A stretch of 64,000 nucleotides of DNA from Synechococcus sp. WH 8020 (GTDB lineage: Bacteria; Cyanobacteriota; Cyanobacteriia; PCC-6307; Cyanobiaceae), in NCBI RefSeq assembly GCF_001040845.1, contig NZ_CP011941.1, positions 2,176,890-2,240,889 on the forward strand, written 5' to 3'. Below are positions 8,500 through 17,185 of this stretch, piece by piece. A program made the position numbers and the translations under genes. The notes beneath the pieces are model-generated. The model saw only the letters and a program-made list of their open reading frames with translations. It did not search any database and was not told where the DNA came from. Every line of letters begins with the position of its first letter. The first letter of the stretch is position 1.

Positions 8500-10068
8500 T
8501 TGACTCCGTCTGGATTGGTGCAGGCCCGTTACCCCTTCGATGCGGTAACTCATGCGGAGATGCGCAGAATTCGCCCGAGGGGCGTCTGGCGTGGTTCTCG
8601 GCTGGGTTGGGAATTTCCGCTTGCATCAGCTGAGGGTTTGTTGCAGCGTTTTGAGCGGCGCTTCCGTGTGGATGAGGAGCTGATGCGTTGGTTGCATTGG
8701 CATCGTCATCCGCTCCCCCCGCTGCCGCCTCACCGAGATCTGATCGCGCACGCGGATCTGGATCAACGTTTGCGTGATGGCCGCTTGCCGATGCCTCACC
8801 AGCGCTCGGGTGCTCGCTGGTTGTTAGCGAGGCGCGGGGCGGTGCTGGCCGATGAGATGGGTCTTGGCAAAACTCTCACTGTGTTGCTGGCGGCGCGAGC
8901 CTTGCTGCGTGCCCTGCCGCTGCGTTTGTTGGTAGTAGCCCCTGTGGGGTTGCATTCGCATTGGCGCCGAGAGGCTGCTGCCCTTGAGCTGATGCCGGAC
9001 CTTTGCAGCTGGGCGCGACTTCCGTCTGAGCTCCCGGAGGCGGGTACTTTGCTGCTGGTGGATGAGGCCCATTACGCCCAAACCCTGCAAGCACAACGCA
9101 CTCAGGGTTTCCTGCGCCTTGCCCGGCATCCCCGCCTGCGAGCCATTTGGATGCTCACCGGCACTCCGATGAAGAACGGCCGGCCTGATCAGCTTTATCC
9201 CTTGTTGGCTGCGATGGACCATCCCATTGCTAGGGATCAGCACTCTTACGAGGAATTGTTTTGTCAGGGGCATTTCCGCGAGCAAGGTGGACGGCAGCGA
9301 TGGCAAACCGCAGGAGCCAGTCGATTGGACGAGCTGCGTCGCCTGACCCGACCGCTTGTTTTGCATCGCCGGAAGCAGCAGGTTTTGGAACTCCCCCCCA
9401 AACGAAGGATGTTTGAAGGGATCGATCTCAACGCTGAGGAGGTCAAGGGTTTTGATTACCGCCTTCGGTTGGTCATCGATGACTATCGCCAACGGGTGGC
9501 GGAGGGTTTGGTGCGTTCTGATGCTGAATCTTTGGCGGTCCTCACAGCTTTGCGGCAAATTGCCGCCGAATTCAAGTTGCCAGCTGCGCAACAGTTGATT
9601 CAGCGTTTGCGTCAGCAGCACAAGCCGATCGTCTTGTTCAGCAGCTTTGTGGATCCGTTGTTGCTGCTCCACGAACGACTGGGAGGTGTTTTGCTAACAG
9701 GCCGGCAGAAACCTGATCAGCGGCAGCTTGCTGTGGACCGCTTTCAATCTGGGGAGACCGATTTACTTTTGGCGACCTTTGCTGCTGGTGGGCTTGGTTT
9801 TACGCTCCACCGCGCTCAGCATGTTGTTCTCTTGGAGCGGCCTTGGACGCCTGGGGACATCGACCAGGCGGAAGATCGTTGCCATCGCATTGGGATGGAA
9901 GGAGGGCTGACCAGCCATTGGCTTCAGCTTGGTCTTGCTGATCAGCTCGTGGATGGTTTGGTGGCTAGCAAAGCTGAACGGATCGAACTGTTGCTGGGAC
10001 CGCGTCGCGTCACGCTTGAGCGTCAGCCGTTGCCCACGATGGTGTCCCGCTGCTTGCAGGACTTATGA
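8500..10068 (+). CDS. SNF2-family superfamily II helicase/ATPase
   Basis: This 522-residue protein carries the SNF2 motifs: Walker A LADEMGLGKT at 117-126, DEAH at 188-191, LTGTPMKN near 219, and motif VI QAEDRCHRIG near the C-terminus. The first 100 residues contain a basic region (YPFDAVTHAEMRRIRPRG), reminiscent of the annealing-helicase/HARP-type N-terminus of SMARCAL1 relatives. That comparison is by eye only. A TTG at 8500 is the first usable start, after an in-frame TGA at 8455. The 3' end overlaps the convergent lipoprotein gene by 46 bp. Likely role is dsDNA translocation in repair or replication-fork handling. Confidence 0.88.
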   Translation: MTPSGLVQARYPFDAVTHAEMRRIRPRGVWRGSRLGWEFPLASAEGLLQRFERRFRVDEELMRWLHWHRHPLPPLPPHRDLIAHADLDQRLRDGRLPMPHQRSGARWLLARRGAVLADEMGLGKTLTVLLAARALLRALPLRLLVVAPVGLHSHWRREAAALELMPDLCSWARLPSELPEAGTLLLVDEAHYAQTLQAQRTQGFLRLARHPRLRAIWMLTGTPMKNGRPDQLYPLLAAMDHPIARDQHSYEELFCQGHFREQGGRQRWQTAGASRLDELRRLTRPLVLHRRKQQVLELPPKRRMFEGIDLNAEEVKGFDYRLRLVIDDYRQRVAEGLVRSDAESLAVLTALRQIAAEFKLPAAQQLIQRLRQQHKPIVLFSSFVDPLLLLHERLGGVLLTGRQKPDQRQLAVDRFQSGETDLLLATFAAGGLGFTLHRAQHVVLLERPWTPGDIDQAEDRCHRIGMEGGLTSHWLQLGLADQLVDGLVASKAERIELLLGPRRVTLERQPLPTMVSRCLQDL

Positions 10069-10409
10069 CGCATATTCAGTTCATGCACCACCATCGGATC
10101 CGTGGATCCCTTGTTTTGGCGCAATAGCGCCATTGCCTGGGTCACGTCTGCGCAAGCTTGGTCGGTCTTGCCCATCAGGGTGAGCAAAAGCGAGCGATCA
10201 GCTAGCGCGGCTGGTTTGTCTCCATGGGCGTCCACGACCTCATTGCAACGTTGAAGTGCTTGGTCGAGTTTGTTCAGATCAAGATCTGACATGCAATCAG
10301 CAATGGACGTTTCAACTGAGACGGTCGCGGTCTTCGGTTCGGATCGGCTGCGGCATCCCACACCTGTGAGAAGCAAACCACCAATCATCAGGATGGGAAT
10401 GAATCGCAT
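10023..10409 (-). CDS. Putative lipoprotein with TPR-like helical region
   Basis: The ATG at 10409 gives a 128-residue protein with a signal peptide ending in a lipobox, LLTGVGC, so it is probably a membrane-anchored lipoprotein. A longer start 15 bp upstream would only add five residues. The mature part has a tetratricopeptide-like repeat (LDQALQRCNEVVDAHGDKPAALADRS) followed by another helix pair, and several cysteines. Function unknown. It follows the next minus-strand gene with its ORF ends nearly touching, suggesting co-transcription. The 3' end overlaps the helicase gene by 46 bp. Confidence 0.72.
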   Translation of the reverse strand: MRFIPILMIGGLLLTGVGCRSRSEPKTATVSVETSIADCMSDLDLNKLDQALQRCNEVVDAHGDKPAALADRSLLLTLMGKTDQACADVTQAMALLRQNKGSTDPMVVHELNMRHKSCKQRDTIVGNG

Positions 10410-10420
10410 GGAAGGGAGAG

Positions 10421-10852
10421 TCAATAGCTGTATCGGTCGTCTTTTCCCCAGTCGGAGGAAGTTTCTGAAGTCGTTGATGAATTGCTCGAATTAGTTGAGT
10501 TGAGGACGCTGTTTAGAGATTTTGCAGAACCTTTGCTGCCTCCAAAAAGATCCCCGAGATACTGGCCGCAGTTGGGGTAGCTACCTGGATCTTCGACAAC
10601 CGCCTCAGTAATCATCACTGCAGCATGTTCTGGTGAGGTTTTGAACATTCCGCTTTTTTGGCGTTTGATCAAGGCATAAGCCGCTTCCCAGCTGACCTTG
10701 TGATCGTTATTACTACTTCTCATATAACAATAAATTTTTGCGCCCTTAACGGCCTCAGGTGTCCCCGCGATCGCTTCTAAAGGAGTCAGGCTAAGTCCAG
10801 CTATACCGGCCAGAGAGAGGAGGAGCGCAAGGCGCTGGCGCAGTCGGGCCAT
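10421..10852 (-). CDS. Secreted protein of unknown function, conserved picocyanobacterial type
   Basis: A 143-residue protein with an N-terminal signal sequence (RLALLLSLAGIAGLSL then EAIAG), a compact domain with cysteines in IYCYMRSS and NCGQYLGDLF, and a Ser/Asn/Thr-rich tail (about residues 110-135). The pattern resembles small secreted proteins seen repeatedly in Synechococcus and Prochlorococcus; DUF6554 would be the first Pfam family to test. It lies upstream of the lipoprotein gene on the same strand, 11 bp apart. Confidence 0.75.
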   Translation of the reverse strand: MARLRQRLALLLSLAGIAGLSLTPLEAIAGTPEAVKGAKIYCYMRSSNNDHKVSWEAAYALIKRQKSGMFKTSPEHAAVMITEAVVEDPGSYPNCGQYLGDLFGGSKGSAKSLNSVLNSTNSSNSSTTSETSSDWGKDDRYSY

Positions 10853-10916
10853 GGCAGGACGATTGAAGCGATCAGAAACTAAATTATCGATTCAAATCGC
10901 TCTGTCTAGGCCCGAG

Positions 10917-11441
10917 TCAGGAATCACCCAGCCCAAGTGGTGATAGCAGTTTCACCACCACAGGGATGACGAGCAAGACAGTGATCAAGCGAACGGCATG
11001 CAGTGCAGCAACAGCTGCGCCAACGCCGTAGTCAGCTCCAACCAGGCTCATGCCGCTGATTCCTCCAGGCGCTGCACCCAGCAGGGTGACGAGAGGATCA
11101 ACGCCTAGCAGTCTGCTGCTCCATAGCCCCACCACGATTCCGGTGAGGACAAGGGTGAGCGTGATCAAGACCGCAGGCTTCCACAGTTGCTGTAATTGAT
11201 CGAGTGAGGTTTTAGTCAGGCCTGTACCGATCACCGTGCCAATGGCGATTTCCAGACAGGTCTTTGTGCCTGCTGGCCATTGAGCCACCTCGAGGCGTCC
11301 ACTCATGCTCACCATGGCGGTTCCGATCAGTGCGCCTGCCAGTGGTGCAGCAGGGATTCCAGTGCGTGTGGCAAGCAATCCCATGCTCGTGCCGGCGAGG
11401 AGATAGAGGAGCACCGTTGTGAGTGGGGGCATGAACACCAC
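10917..11441 (-). CDS. AbrB-family integral membrane protein (single unit)
   Basis: A 174-residue, strongly hydrophobic protein with about five membrane segments. GTSMGLLATRTGIPAAPLAGALIGT and the later LLGAAPGGISGMSLVGADYGVG match the repeated unit of the AbrB/COG3180 family, once called ammonia-monooxygenase-like. Full proteins of that family have two units in about 350 residues. This one has a single unit and would have to act as a dimer or with a partner. Transport substrate unknown. Confidence 0.75.
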   Translation of the reverse strand: MVFMPPLTTVLLYLLAGTSMGLLATRTGIPAAPLAGALIGTAMVSMSGRLEVAQWPAGTKTCLEIAIGTVIGTGLTKTSLDQLQQLWKPAVLITLTLVLTGIVVGLWSSRLLGVDPLVTLLGAAPGGISGMSLVGADYGVGAAVAALHAVRLITVLLVIPVVVKLLSPLGLGDS

Positions 11442-11516
11442 GCTGCAGATTGATCCTTAGTCTGGTTCGAGTGGTTCTGATGTGCTGTTATCGGGGCATA
11501 TCTGTTTACTGGTGCG

Positions 11517-11807
11517 ATGACTCAGTCCGTTTCCTTTCGCATAACGCGTACCGCTGAGGATGTAGCCCAGACCCTTAACGCTTTATCTCAACGGCTGATC
11601 AAGCTTGAGAACCGCCTTGAGAGTTTGGAGCTTCAGCTGGAACGCCAGTCGTCTGAGGTCAACACCATGCCTACAGATGAGATGGAACGCCTTGATGGGG
11701 TCGATCGTTTGCTGACCGACTGCAGAGACCTGCTACTGCGTTCTGATCCGCAATGGGTGGATCAATCCAACTCTGATATGTGCTCGGAGCAAGACTTGGC
11801 GGCCTAA
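11517..11807 (+). CDS. Small coiled-coil protein of unknown function
   Basis: A 96-residue protein. Residues 12-50 have a heptad-like pattern (LNALSQRLIKLENRLESLELQLERQ), strongly suggesting a coiled coil and oligomerisation. The rest is acidic. No catalytic motif, signal peptide or membrane span. Start is an ATG 7 bp after a GGTGC stretch. It lies on its own, divergent from the AbrB-like gene. Confidence 0.6.
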   Translation: MTQSVSFRITRTAEDVAQTLNALSQRLIKLENRLESLELQLERQSSEVNTMPTDEMERLDGVDRLLTDCRDLLLRSDPQWVDQSNSDMCSEQDLAA

Positions 11808-11846
11808 CCCATCCCCATGGTTGCCACAATTTGAATAAAGCGATCC

Positions 11847-12050
11847 ATGGCTCATTCATCGACCAATTCCGCAGCGATGCGCGAAGTCACGTCGCGCAAC
11901 TGCCAAAATTTCTTTGAAGGTGGTCACCAGCTTGAAAAGCTGGAATTCGCTCTAGCTGTTGCAATCACGCGTGGAGATGCCAGTAGATGCGAAATGCTTC
12001 GTGGTCAGATTGCTGAACTTGGAGGCAACATCGAAGAGCCAGGTACTTGA
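11847..12050 (+). CDS. Small hypothetical protein
   Basis: A 67-residue ORF whose central part (QLEKLEFALAVAITRGDASRCEMLRGQIAELG) reads as two helices of a hairpin. The composition looks coding and it sits in series with two other small plus-strand ORFs. No family is recognised, and there are no signal or membrane segments. Confidence 0.55.
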   Translation: MAHSSTNSAAMREVTSRNCQNFFEGGHQLEKLEFALAVAITRGDASRCEMLRGQIAELGGNIEEPGT

Positions 12051-12137
12051 GTTGAGATTGGCTTATCATTGATTCGTTAGACTATTGATATCTAAGTCCA
12101 TTTAGTGTTGAATTCGGTACTCGATAGAACTTCAACG

Positions 12138-12332
12138 ATGGTGCAATCTGCTCCCAATCAAAAACAGGAGCATCTTGCTAAAGCAGATGTGTTTTTTCAA
12201 CAAGCGCAATCTGCGGCCGAGGCAGGCGATGTTTCGTCTTCAGGATCTTTTATTTTGAAAGCCCTTGAACAGGAACGACGCGCAGGCACCGTCGGTCCTC
12301 AGGTGATGCAATTGATTAAACCCAGATCTTGA
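12138..12332 (+). CDS. Small hypothetical protein, helical
   Basis: The ATG at 12138 gives a 64-residue protein; a GTG at 12105 would add 11 residues. The body (FFQQAQSAAEAGDVSSSGSFILKALEQERRAG) looks like a short TPR-like helical hairpin, ending VMQLIKPRS. It ends just before tRNA-Gly(CCC) on the opposite strand. I recall similar small proteins in marine Synechococcus, but know of no function. Confidence 0.6.
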   Translation: MVQSAPNQKQEHLAKADVFFQQAQSAAEAGDVSSSGSFILKALEQERRAGTVGPQVMQLIKPRS

Positions 12333-12335
12333 CTA

Positions 12336-12407
12336 AGCGGGTGACCGGATTCGAACCGGCGACGTCCAGCTTGGGAAGCTGACATTCTACCGCTGAATTA
12401 CACCCGC
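12336..12407 (-). tRNA. tRNA-Gly (anticodon CCC)
   Basis: A 72-nt cloverleaf on the minus strand. The acceptor stem is GCGGGTG/CACCCGC, with a D arm containing AGCGGTA, an anticodon stem TCAGC/GCTGG around loop TTCCCAA (anticodon CCC, reading GGG) and a T arm with GGTTCGAATCC. The discriminator base is T, and CCA is not encoded. It complements tRNA-Gly(GCC) at 52.9 kb. Confidence 0.96.
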
Positions 12408-12458
12408 ACAGGCGTGATCCTATCCCACGCCCGATGCCCAAGTTGATGATTAATTGCT

Positions 12459-13613
12459 CTAATTATTGCTTAAGACGGCTGATGCAGCGCTAAGTCCCGC
12501 ACCCATCTGGCCCTTATGGAAGCCAAGTGAATGCAACACGGATTCAATGGCAGCTACGGCGGTCAAAACATCTCGATCGCAAACAAAGCCGAGATGGCCA
12601 ATGCGGAACACCTTGCCTTTGAGATGGTCTTGACCGCCGGCTAACAGAATGTCGAAGCGATCTTTAATGGTTTTACGAAGCAGTTCCGCATCCATTCCTG
12701 CAGGTGCAACTGCCGTAATCGCCGGACTTCCATGGCCTTCGGCTGCAAACAGCGTCAATCCGATCGCTTTCATCGCAGCGAGTGCTGCATCGCGGTGACG
12801 CGCATGGCGGGCAAAAATCGCTTCAAGCCCCTCCGCCTGCATCATCTCCAGCGCGGCGTCGAGAGCGAAGTACAAATTCACTGCAGGCGTGAATGGATTG
12901 CTGTTTTTGGCTGCAGTTTTTCGATAGGGACCCAAATCCAAATAAAACTTGGGTAGATCGGAGCGTTCGTAGGCTTTCCAAGCTCGCTCACTCATCGCGA
13001 CAAAGCTGAGCCCTGGCGGCATCATGTAGCCCTTTTGGGATCCAGATGCGACCACATCCAGGTTCCACTCATCCATGGGCACGTTGGTGGCGCCAAGGCT
13101 TGTGACGCAGTCGGCGATTGTCAGAGCTGTGCCATGGGCTTGGACGTGGCGGCTGATCGTTTCAAGATCGTTGATCACGCCTGTGGATGTTTCTGAATGG
13201 GTCAGGATCACCGCTCGGATCGTTTTGTCACTGTCGGCTTCCAACACGGTCCGGAAGTTGTCTGGGTCAAGGGGTTGTCCCCAGTCCGCCCTGATCACCT
13301 CCACCTCAAGGCCGTAGGCACGTGCCACCTTGACCCAGCGCTCGCCAAACTTGCCATTGTCGCCACAGATCACCCGATCTCCACGACTGAGTGTGTTGAT
13401 GATTCCAGCTTCCATGGCAGCTGTGCCGCTACCGGTGATCACCAGTACGTCGTTGTTGGTTTGATGGAGCCAGCGCAGTTGGGCCGTTGTTCGTTCCACC
13501 ACCGCTTGAAACTCACCGCTGCGGTGCCCGATGGGATGGCGTCCCATCGCTTTCAGAACCGTTTCTGGCACCGGGGTGGGTCCGGGGATCATCAGGGTGA
13601 GCTTGTCCTGCAC
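12459..13613 (-). CDS. Class V aminotransferase (alanine--glyoxylate / serine--pyruvate type)
   Basis: A 384-residue PLP enzyme beginning LMIPGPTPVPETVLKAMGRHPIGHRSGEF, the usual N-terminus of alanine-glyoxylate aminotransferases. It has GSGTAAMEA, DCVTSLG, and the PLP lysine motif SGSQKGYMMPPGL near residue 190, plus the C-terminal FRIGHLG. It probably recycles photorespiratory glyoxylate to glycine. Some cyanobacterial members were labelled soluble hydrogenase small subunit, which the sequence does not support. It is divergent from cbiD. Confidence 0.9.
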   Translation of the reverse strand: MQDKLTLMIPGPTPVPETVLKAMGRHPIGHRSGEFQAVVERTTAQLRWLHQTNNDVLVITGSGTAAMEAGIINTLSRGDRVICGDNGKFGERWVKVARAYGLEVEVIRADWGQPLDPDNFRTVLEADSDKTIRAVILTHSETSTGVINDLETISRHVQAHGTALTIADCVTSLGATNVPMDEWNLDVVASGSQKGYMMPPGLSFVAMSERAWKAYERSDLPKFYLDLGPYRKTAAKNSNPFTPAVNLYFALDAALEMMQAEGLEAIFARHARHRDAALAAMKAIGLTLFAAEGHGSPAITAVAPAGMDAELLRKTIKDRFDILLAGGQDHLKGKVFRIGHLGFVCDRDVLTAVAAIESVLHSLGFHKGQMGAGLSAASAVLSNN

Positions 13614-13700
13614 GTCCGGAAGAGCGCCAATCGTTCATTCTAAAAAACGATCCGCTGGCTATTCGGTATCACCCAATCCCGCACAGACTCCCCCCAAGGG

Positions 13701-14843
13701 CTGACACTCCCCGTCTGGGTTGCCGCCGCAGCTCGAGCGGCCACGAAAGTGTTGTGTGGACAGGCGTTCGAAACTCCACAATCGCTGCAGATTCCAGGTC
13801 GTGATCAGCCCCTCAGCGTGCCGCTTCAATCGGCAGCGCCCTTGCAAGGAGGTGAGCAAGCTTTGGCGATCAGCCGCTGCGACCCAGGTCCAGGTCTTGA
13901 TCTCACTCGAGATTTAGAAATTTGGGTTCAGGTGCGTTGGAGTCAACCGGAAACAGGCTGGTTGGAGATCGTGCCGGGGGAGGGGATCGGCAGACAGGGG
14001 CCTGAGGGTGATCTTTGCGCTTCTGATTTCGCCCGCCGCGTCTTGGAGGCCAATCTGCGCGACCTGGTTCCTCCTGGCCGATGTTTGCAGATGGAAGTTG
14101 TGTTTCCGCTCGGCCGCGAATTAGCCCAGCGCACGAGTAATGCAGCGTTTGGCGTGGTGGACGGCTTGGCCTTGATCGGCACGCAAGCCGAGGTGCAGTC
14201 GAGTGCATCGCCGGATCAGCTGCGCGCCAGTCTTGATGCTCTTCAGGCAATTGCGGGAGCAGCCGATTTCTGTGGATCCCTCACCCTTGTGATTGGGGAG
14301 AACGGGTTGGATCTCGCCCATCAGCTGGGTCTTGCTGATCAACAGCCTCTGCTTAAGGCAGGGAATTGGATTGGGCCTTTGCTTGTGGCCAGTGCGGAAG
14401 CGGGTATTCGCAACCTCCTGTTGCTCGGCTATCACGGAAAGCTGGTCAAATTGGCCGGCGGGATCTTCCATACCCACCACCATTTGGCGGATGGTCGATT
14501 AGAGGTTCTTGCGGCGATTGCCCTGCAGCAGGGACTCGGTGTGGATCTGATCAAAGACCTACTGGCTTGTGCGTCGATGGAATCGGCGCTTCAAGAGCTT
14601 CAGAAGTGCGATTCCACCAGTGCAGATCAGGTCTGGCAAGCGATTGCACAGGCTGTTGAAGTGCGAAGCGAGGCATACCTAAAGCGTTATGGCACCTGGT
14701 CTATGCGGGTTGGTGCCGCGCTATTTGATCGCGAACGTCAGTTGCGTTGGACCGGATTGACAGGACACTCCCTTCTCGCCTGCTGCGGACTTGGCATTCA
14801 TTCGGAAGGGGAAGAGGCCGGCTTTGATCCTTCTCTACGCTGA
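13701..14843 (+). CDS. cbiD: Cobalt-precorrin-5B (C1)-methyltransferase
   Basis: CbiD methylates C1 of the corrin ring in the anaerobic (early cobalt) B12 pathway. The frame encodes GLTLPVWVAAAARAATKVLCG at its start, then DLCASDFARRVLEANLRDLVP, the GYHGKLVKLAGGIFHTHHHLADGR signature near the middle, and a typical C-terminus. The conserved N-terminus begins upstream of the first canonical start, a GTG at 13749. Between the in-frame TAA near 13641 and that GTG there is no ATG, GTG or TTG, only ATC (for example 13668) and CTG (13701). I place the start at the CTG as the shortest form keeping the conserved block. It is followed 48 bp later by guaA. Confidence 0.88.
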   Translation: MTLPVWVAAAARAATKVLCGQAFETPQSLQIPGRDQPLSVPLQSAAPLQGGEQALAISRCDPGPGLDLTRDLEIWVQVRWSQPETGWLEIVPGEGIGRQGPEGDLCASDFARRVLEANLRDLVPPGRCLQMEVVFPLGRELAQRTSNAAFGVVDGLALIGTQAEVQSSASPDQLRASLDALQAIAGAADFCGSLTLVIGENGLDLAHQLGLADQQPLLKAGNWIGPLLVASAEAGIRNLLLLGYHGKLVKLAGGIFHTHHHLADGRLEVLAAIALQQGLGVDLIKDLLACASMESALQELQKCDSTSADQVWQAIAQAVEVRSEAYLKRYGTWSMRVGAALFDRERQLRWTGLTGHSLLACCGLGIHSEGEEAGFDPSLR

Positions 14844-14891
14844 AGGAACTGAAGGTTTGGAAGGCCGTTCCTTTGACGGTCCTAGTGCGGT

Positions 14892-16478
14892 ATGTCATCA
14901 GTCCAGAGCGAAGGTCAGCGCAAACCGGCCATCGTCATTCTTGATTTCGGTTCCCAGTACTCGGAACTGATTGCCCGCCGCGTTCGTGAGACGCAGGTGT
15001 TTTCGGTGGTGTTGGGCTACAGCACCAGCGCTGAAGAATTAAGGGCTTTGGCTCCGCGTGGAATCATCCTCAGCGGAGGCCCAAGTTCGGTCTATGCCGA
15101 TGAGGCTCCCCTCTGCGATCCAGCGATTTGGGATCTGGGCATCCCTGTGCTGGGGGTCTGCTACGGCATGCAGTTGATGGTTCAGCAGCTTGGTGGTCAG
15201 GTGGTGGCGGCTACGGGTAAGGCTGAATACGGCAAGGCTCCGCTCATGGTGGATGACCCCACTGCACTTCTCACGAATGTGGAGAGTGGCTCCACGATGT
15301 GGATGAGTCACGGTGATTCTGTGGAGGCCTTGCCCGACGGCTTCCTGCGTTTGGCGCATACAGCGAATACGCCTGAGGCGGCGATCGCGAATCACAAGCG
15401 ACGCTTATACGGCGTTCAATTTCACCCTGAGGTGGTTCATTCCACCGGTGGAATGGTGATGATTCGCAATTTTGTTTATCACATCTGTGGTTGCGAACCG
15501 GATTGGACCACTGAGGCTTTTATCGATGAAGCAGTGGCAAATGTGCGTGACCAAGTTGGTCAAAAGCGTGTGTTGCTTGCCCTGTCAGGAGGCGTGGATT
15601 CTTCAACTCTAGCTTTTTTATTGAAGAAAGCGATTGGAGATCAACTCACTTGCATGTTTATCGATCAAGGCTTTATGCGTAAAGGCGAGCCTGAATTCCT
15701 GATGGAGTTCTTTGATCGTAAATTTAATATTCATGTTGAGTATATCAATGCTCGAGAACGGTTTATTAAAAAGCTTGATGGCATTACGGATCCAGAAGAG
15801 AAGCGCAAAATCATTGGCACGGAATTCATCCGCGTGTTTGAAGAGGAGAGTCGCCGTCTTGGCCCATTTGATTACTTAGCCCAGGGCACGCTGTATCCGG
15901 ATGTGATTGAAAGTGCTGGTACCAACGTGGATCCCAAGACCGGGGAGCGTGTGGCTGTGAAGATCAAGAGCCATCACAACGTGGGAGGACTTCCTAAGGA
16001 TTTGCGCTTCAAGTTGGTGGAGCCCCTGCGCAAACTGTTTAAGGATGAAGTTCGTAAAGTGGGCCGAACGCTCGGGTTGCCCGAGGAGATCGTGAGTCGC
16101 CATCCCTTCCCAGGCCCTGGACTGGCGATTCGCATCTTGGGCGAAGTGACGGAGGACAAGCTTGATTGTTTGCGTGATGCCGATCTGATTGTGCGCGAGG
16201 AAGTGAATGCGGCAGGGCTCTATCACGACATTTGGCAGGCGTTTGCGGTGCTTCTTCCCGTTCGCTCAGTTGGCGTGATGGGGGATAAGCGCACTTATGC
16301 CTGGCCGATCGTGCTGCGCTGTGTGTCGAGTGAGGACGGCATGACCGCTGATTGGTCGAGGCTTCCCTATGACCTGATGGAAGCGATTTCCAATCGGATT
16401 GTGAATGAGGTGAAAGGAGTGAATCGCGTAGTAATGGACATCACTAGTAAGCCTCCAGGAACGATTGAGTGGGAATAG
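14892..16478 (+). CDS. guaA: GMP synthase (glutamine-hydrolysing)
   Basis: GuaA converts XMP to GMP with glutamine nitrogen. The 528-residue protein has a class I amidotransferase domain at 1-200, with GVCYGMQL as nucleophile elbow, and HPEVVHS as the catalytic His-Glu. It is followed by an ATP-pyrophosphatase domain with the P-loop [13 protein letters not shown] near 235 and the C-terminal dimerisation domain with RHPFPGPGL. The ATG start gives a standard length. Confidence 0.97.
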   Translation: MSSVQSEGQRKPAIVILDFGSQYSELIARRVRETQVFSVVLGYSTSAEELRALAPRGIILSGGPSSVYADEAPLCDPAIWDLGIPVLGVCYGMQLMVQQLGGQVVAATGKAEYGKAPLMVDDPTALLTNVESGSTMWMSHGDSVEALPDGFLRLAHTANTPEAAIANHKRRLYGVQFHPEVVHSTGGMVMIRNFVYHICGCEPDWTTEAFIDEAVANVRDQVGQKRVLLALSGGVDSSTLAFLLKKAIGDQLTCMFIDQGFMRKGEPEFLMEFFDRKFNIHVEYINARERFIKKLDGITDPEEKRKIIGTEFIRVFEEESRRLGPFDYLAQGTLYPDVIESAGTNVDPKTGERVAVKIKSHHNVGGLPKDLRFKLVEPLRKLFKDEVRKVGRTLGLPEEIVSRHPFPGPGLAIRILGEVTEDKLDCLRDADLIVREEVNAAGLYHDIWQAFAVLLPVRSVGVMGDKRTYAWPIVLRCVSSEDGMTADWSRLPYDLMEAISNRIVNEVKGVNRVVMDITSKPPGTIEWE

Positions 16479-16798
16479 TTCTAGCCCAAGCCTTATTCCA
16501 CTTGTCAAAAAGTTGCTTTAAACTAGTAAAAGGGTGTTGATTCAGAGGGAAGTTTGGATTGCTGGGTCTTCGAAATAAGCTCTTTTAAAGTTCAAAAGAT
16601 GTATTTGAAGTAGAAGTTCCCGATGTGTTTGGATTGAATTGTCTAGTGTCTTGATGATAGATAGGTCCCCTGGCTGAATACTCTTGGTGTGAGTATGTTT
16701 TCCAGGCGTCCGCTGTACATTACACCTACGGTGGAAAATACGGCTGTTTCGGCTATACTTATCTGGAATCTTTCGGAACTCTTGTTTGGTGCGGCTCC
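16479..16798. other. AT-rich intergenic region after guaA
   Basis: About 320 bp without a convincing gene. It is clearly more AT-rich than guaA. ATACTC and GAGTAT form a weak 6-bp hairpin near 16679-16697, and TTTTCCA/TGGAAAA form a wider inverted repeat near 16700-16738. A TATACT hexamer at 16754-16759 could be a -10 element for the ORF at 16799, with no clear -35. No terminator for guaA is evident. Confidence 0.5.
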
Positions 16799-17185
16799 AT
16801 GACTAAGCACGCCTATTATGCTTCCCTCGAAATCGTTCAAGAGGGTAAATGTTATCGCTGTGATCTTCCGTATAAATCTTTGAGCCAACAATTTGAGCGC
16901 GGGGAGGTCATTGATCACTTCTATTCAATATTTTCGCATCCCGTAAATAGCGGAGTCATTAATAGATATGGGATGTCCGCCTACGACTTTTCGGTTGATA
17001 TTTTTGACAATGAAAAGGATTCTGTCGAAAACTATGATCTCAGTTGGCTCTTCTCTGTTGATTGTTGGAAAAGTATTTCCCAGCCGCGCGCTTATCCTTA
17101 CCAGCATCGCTTAAATCTCCTGGGATTGTTAAGCAAGCATGTTGAATATCGCTCAGAGCGTAGCGGGCTGGAAGAAAGTTGTTGA
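16799..17185 (+). CDS. Hypothetical protein in an AT-rich island
   Basis: A 128-residue ORF with an ATG start. It encodes a soluble, acidic-aromatic protein with CYRCDLP near the N-terminus, a CxxC-like pair that could bind metal. The sequence is rich in Tyr, Phe, Ser and Asp (DFSVDIFDNEKD). Composition looks protein-like but codon choice is far more AT-rich than its neighbours. No family recognised. It stands alone between two non-coding stretches, so it may be a recent acquisition or an orphan gene. Confidence 0.5.
   Translation: MTKHAYYASLEIVQEGKCYRCDLPYKSLSQQFERGEVIDHFYSIFSHPVNSGVINRYGMSAYDFSVDIFDNEKDSVENYDLSWLFSVDCWKSISQPRAYPYQHRLNLLGLLSKHVEYRSERSGLEESC

Noticed and set aside
8824-9672. 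A 282-codon open frame antisense to the helicase gene
   Set aside because: Entirely opposite the SNF2 ORF, with no start context and with low-complexity Gln/Arg composition.
15438-15455. An 18-bp palindrome CATTCCACCGGTGGAATG in guaA
   Set aside because: Encodes the conserved catalytic HSTGGM segment of the amidotransferase domain, so codon constraint explains it.
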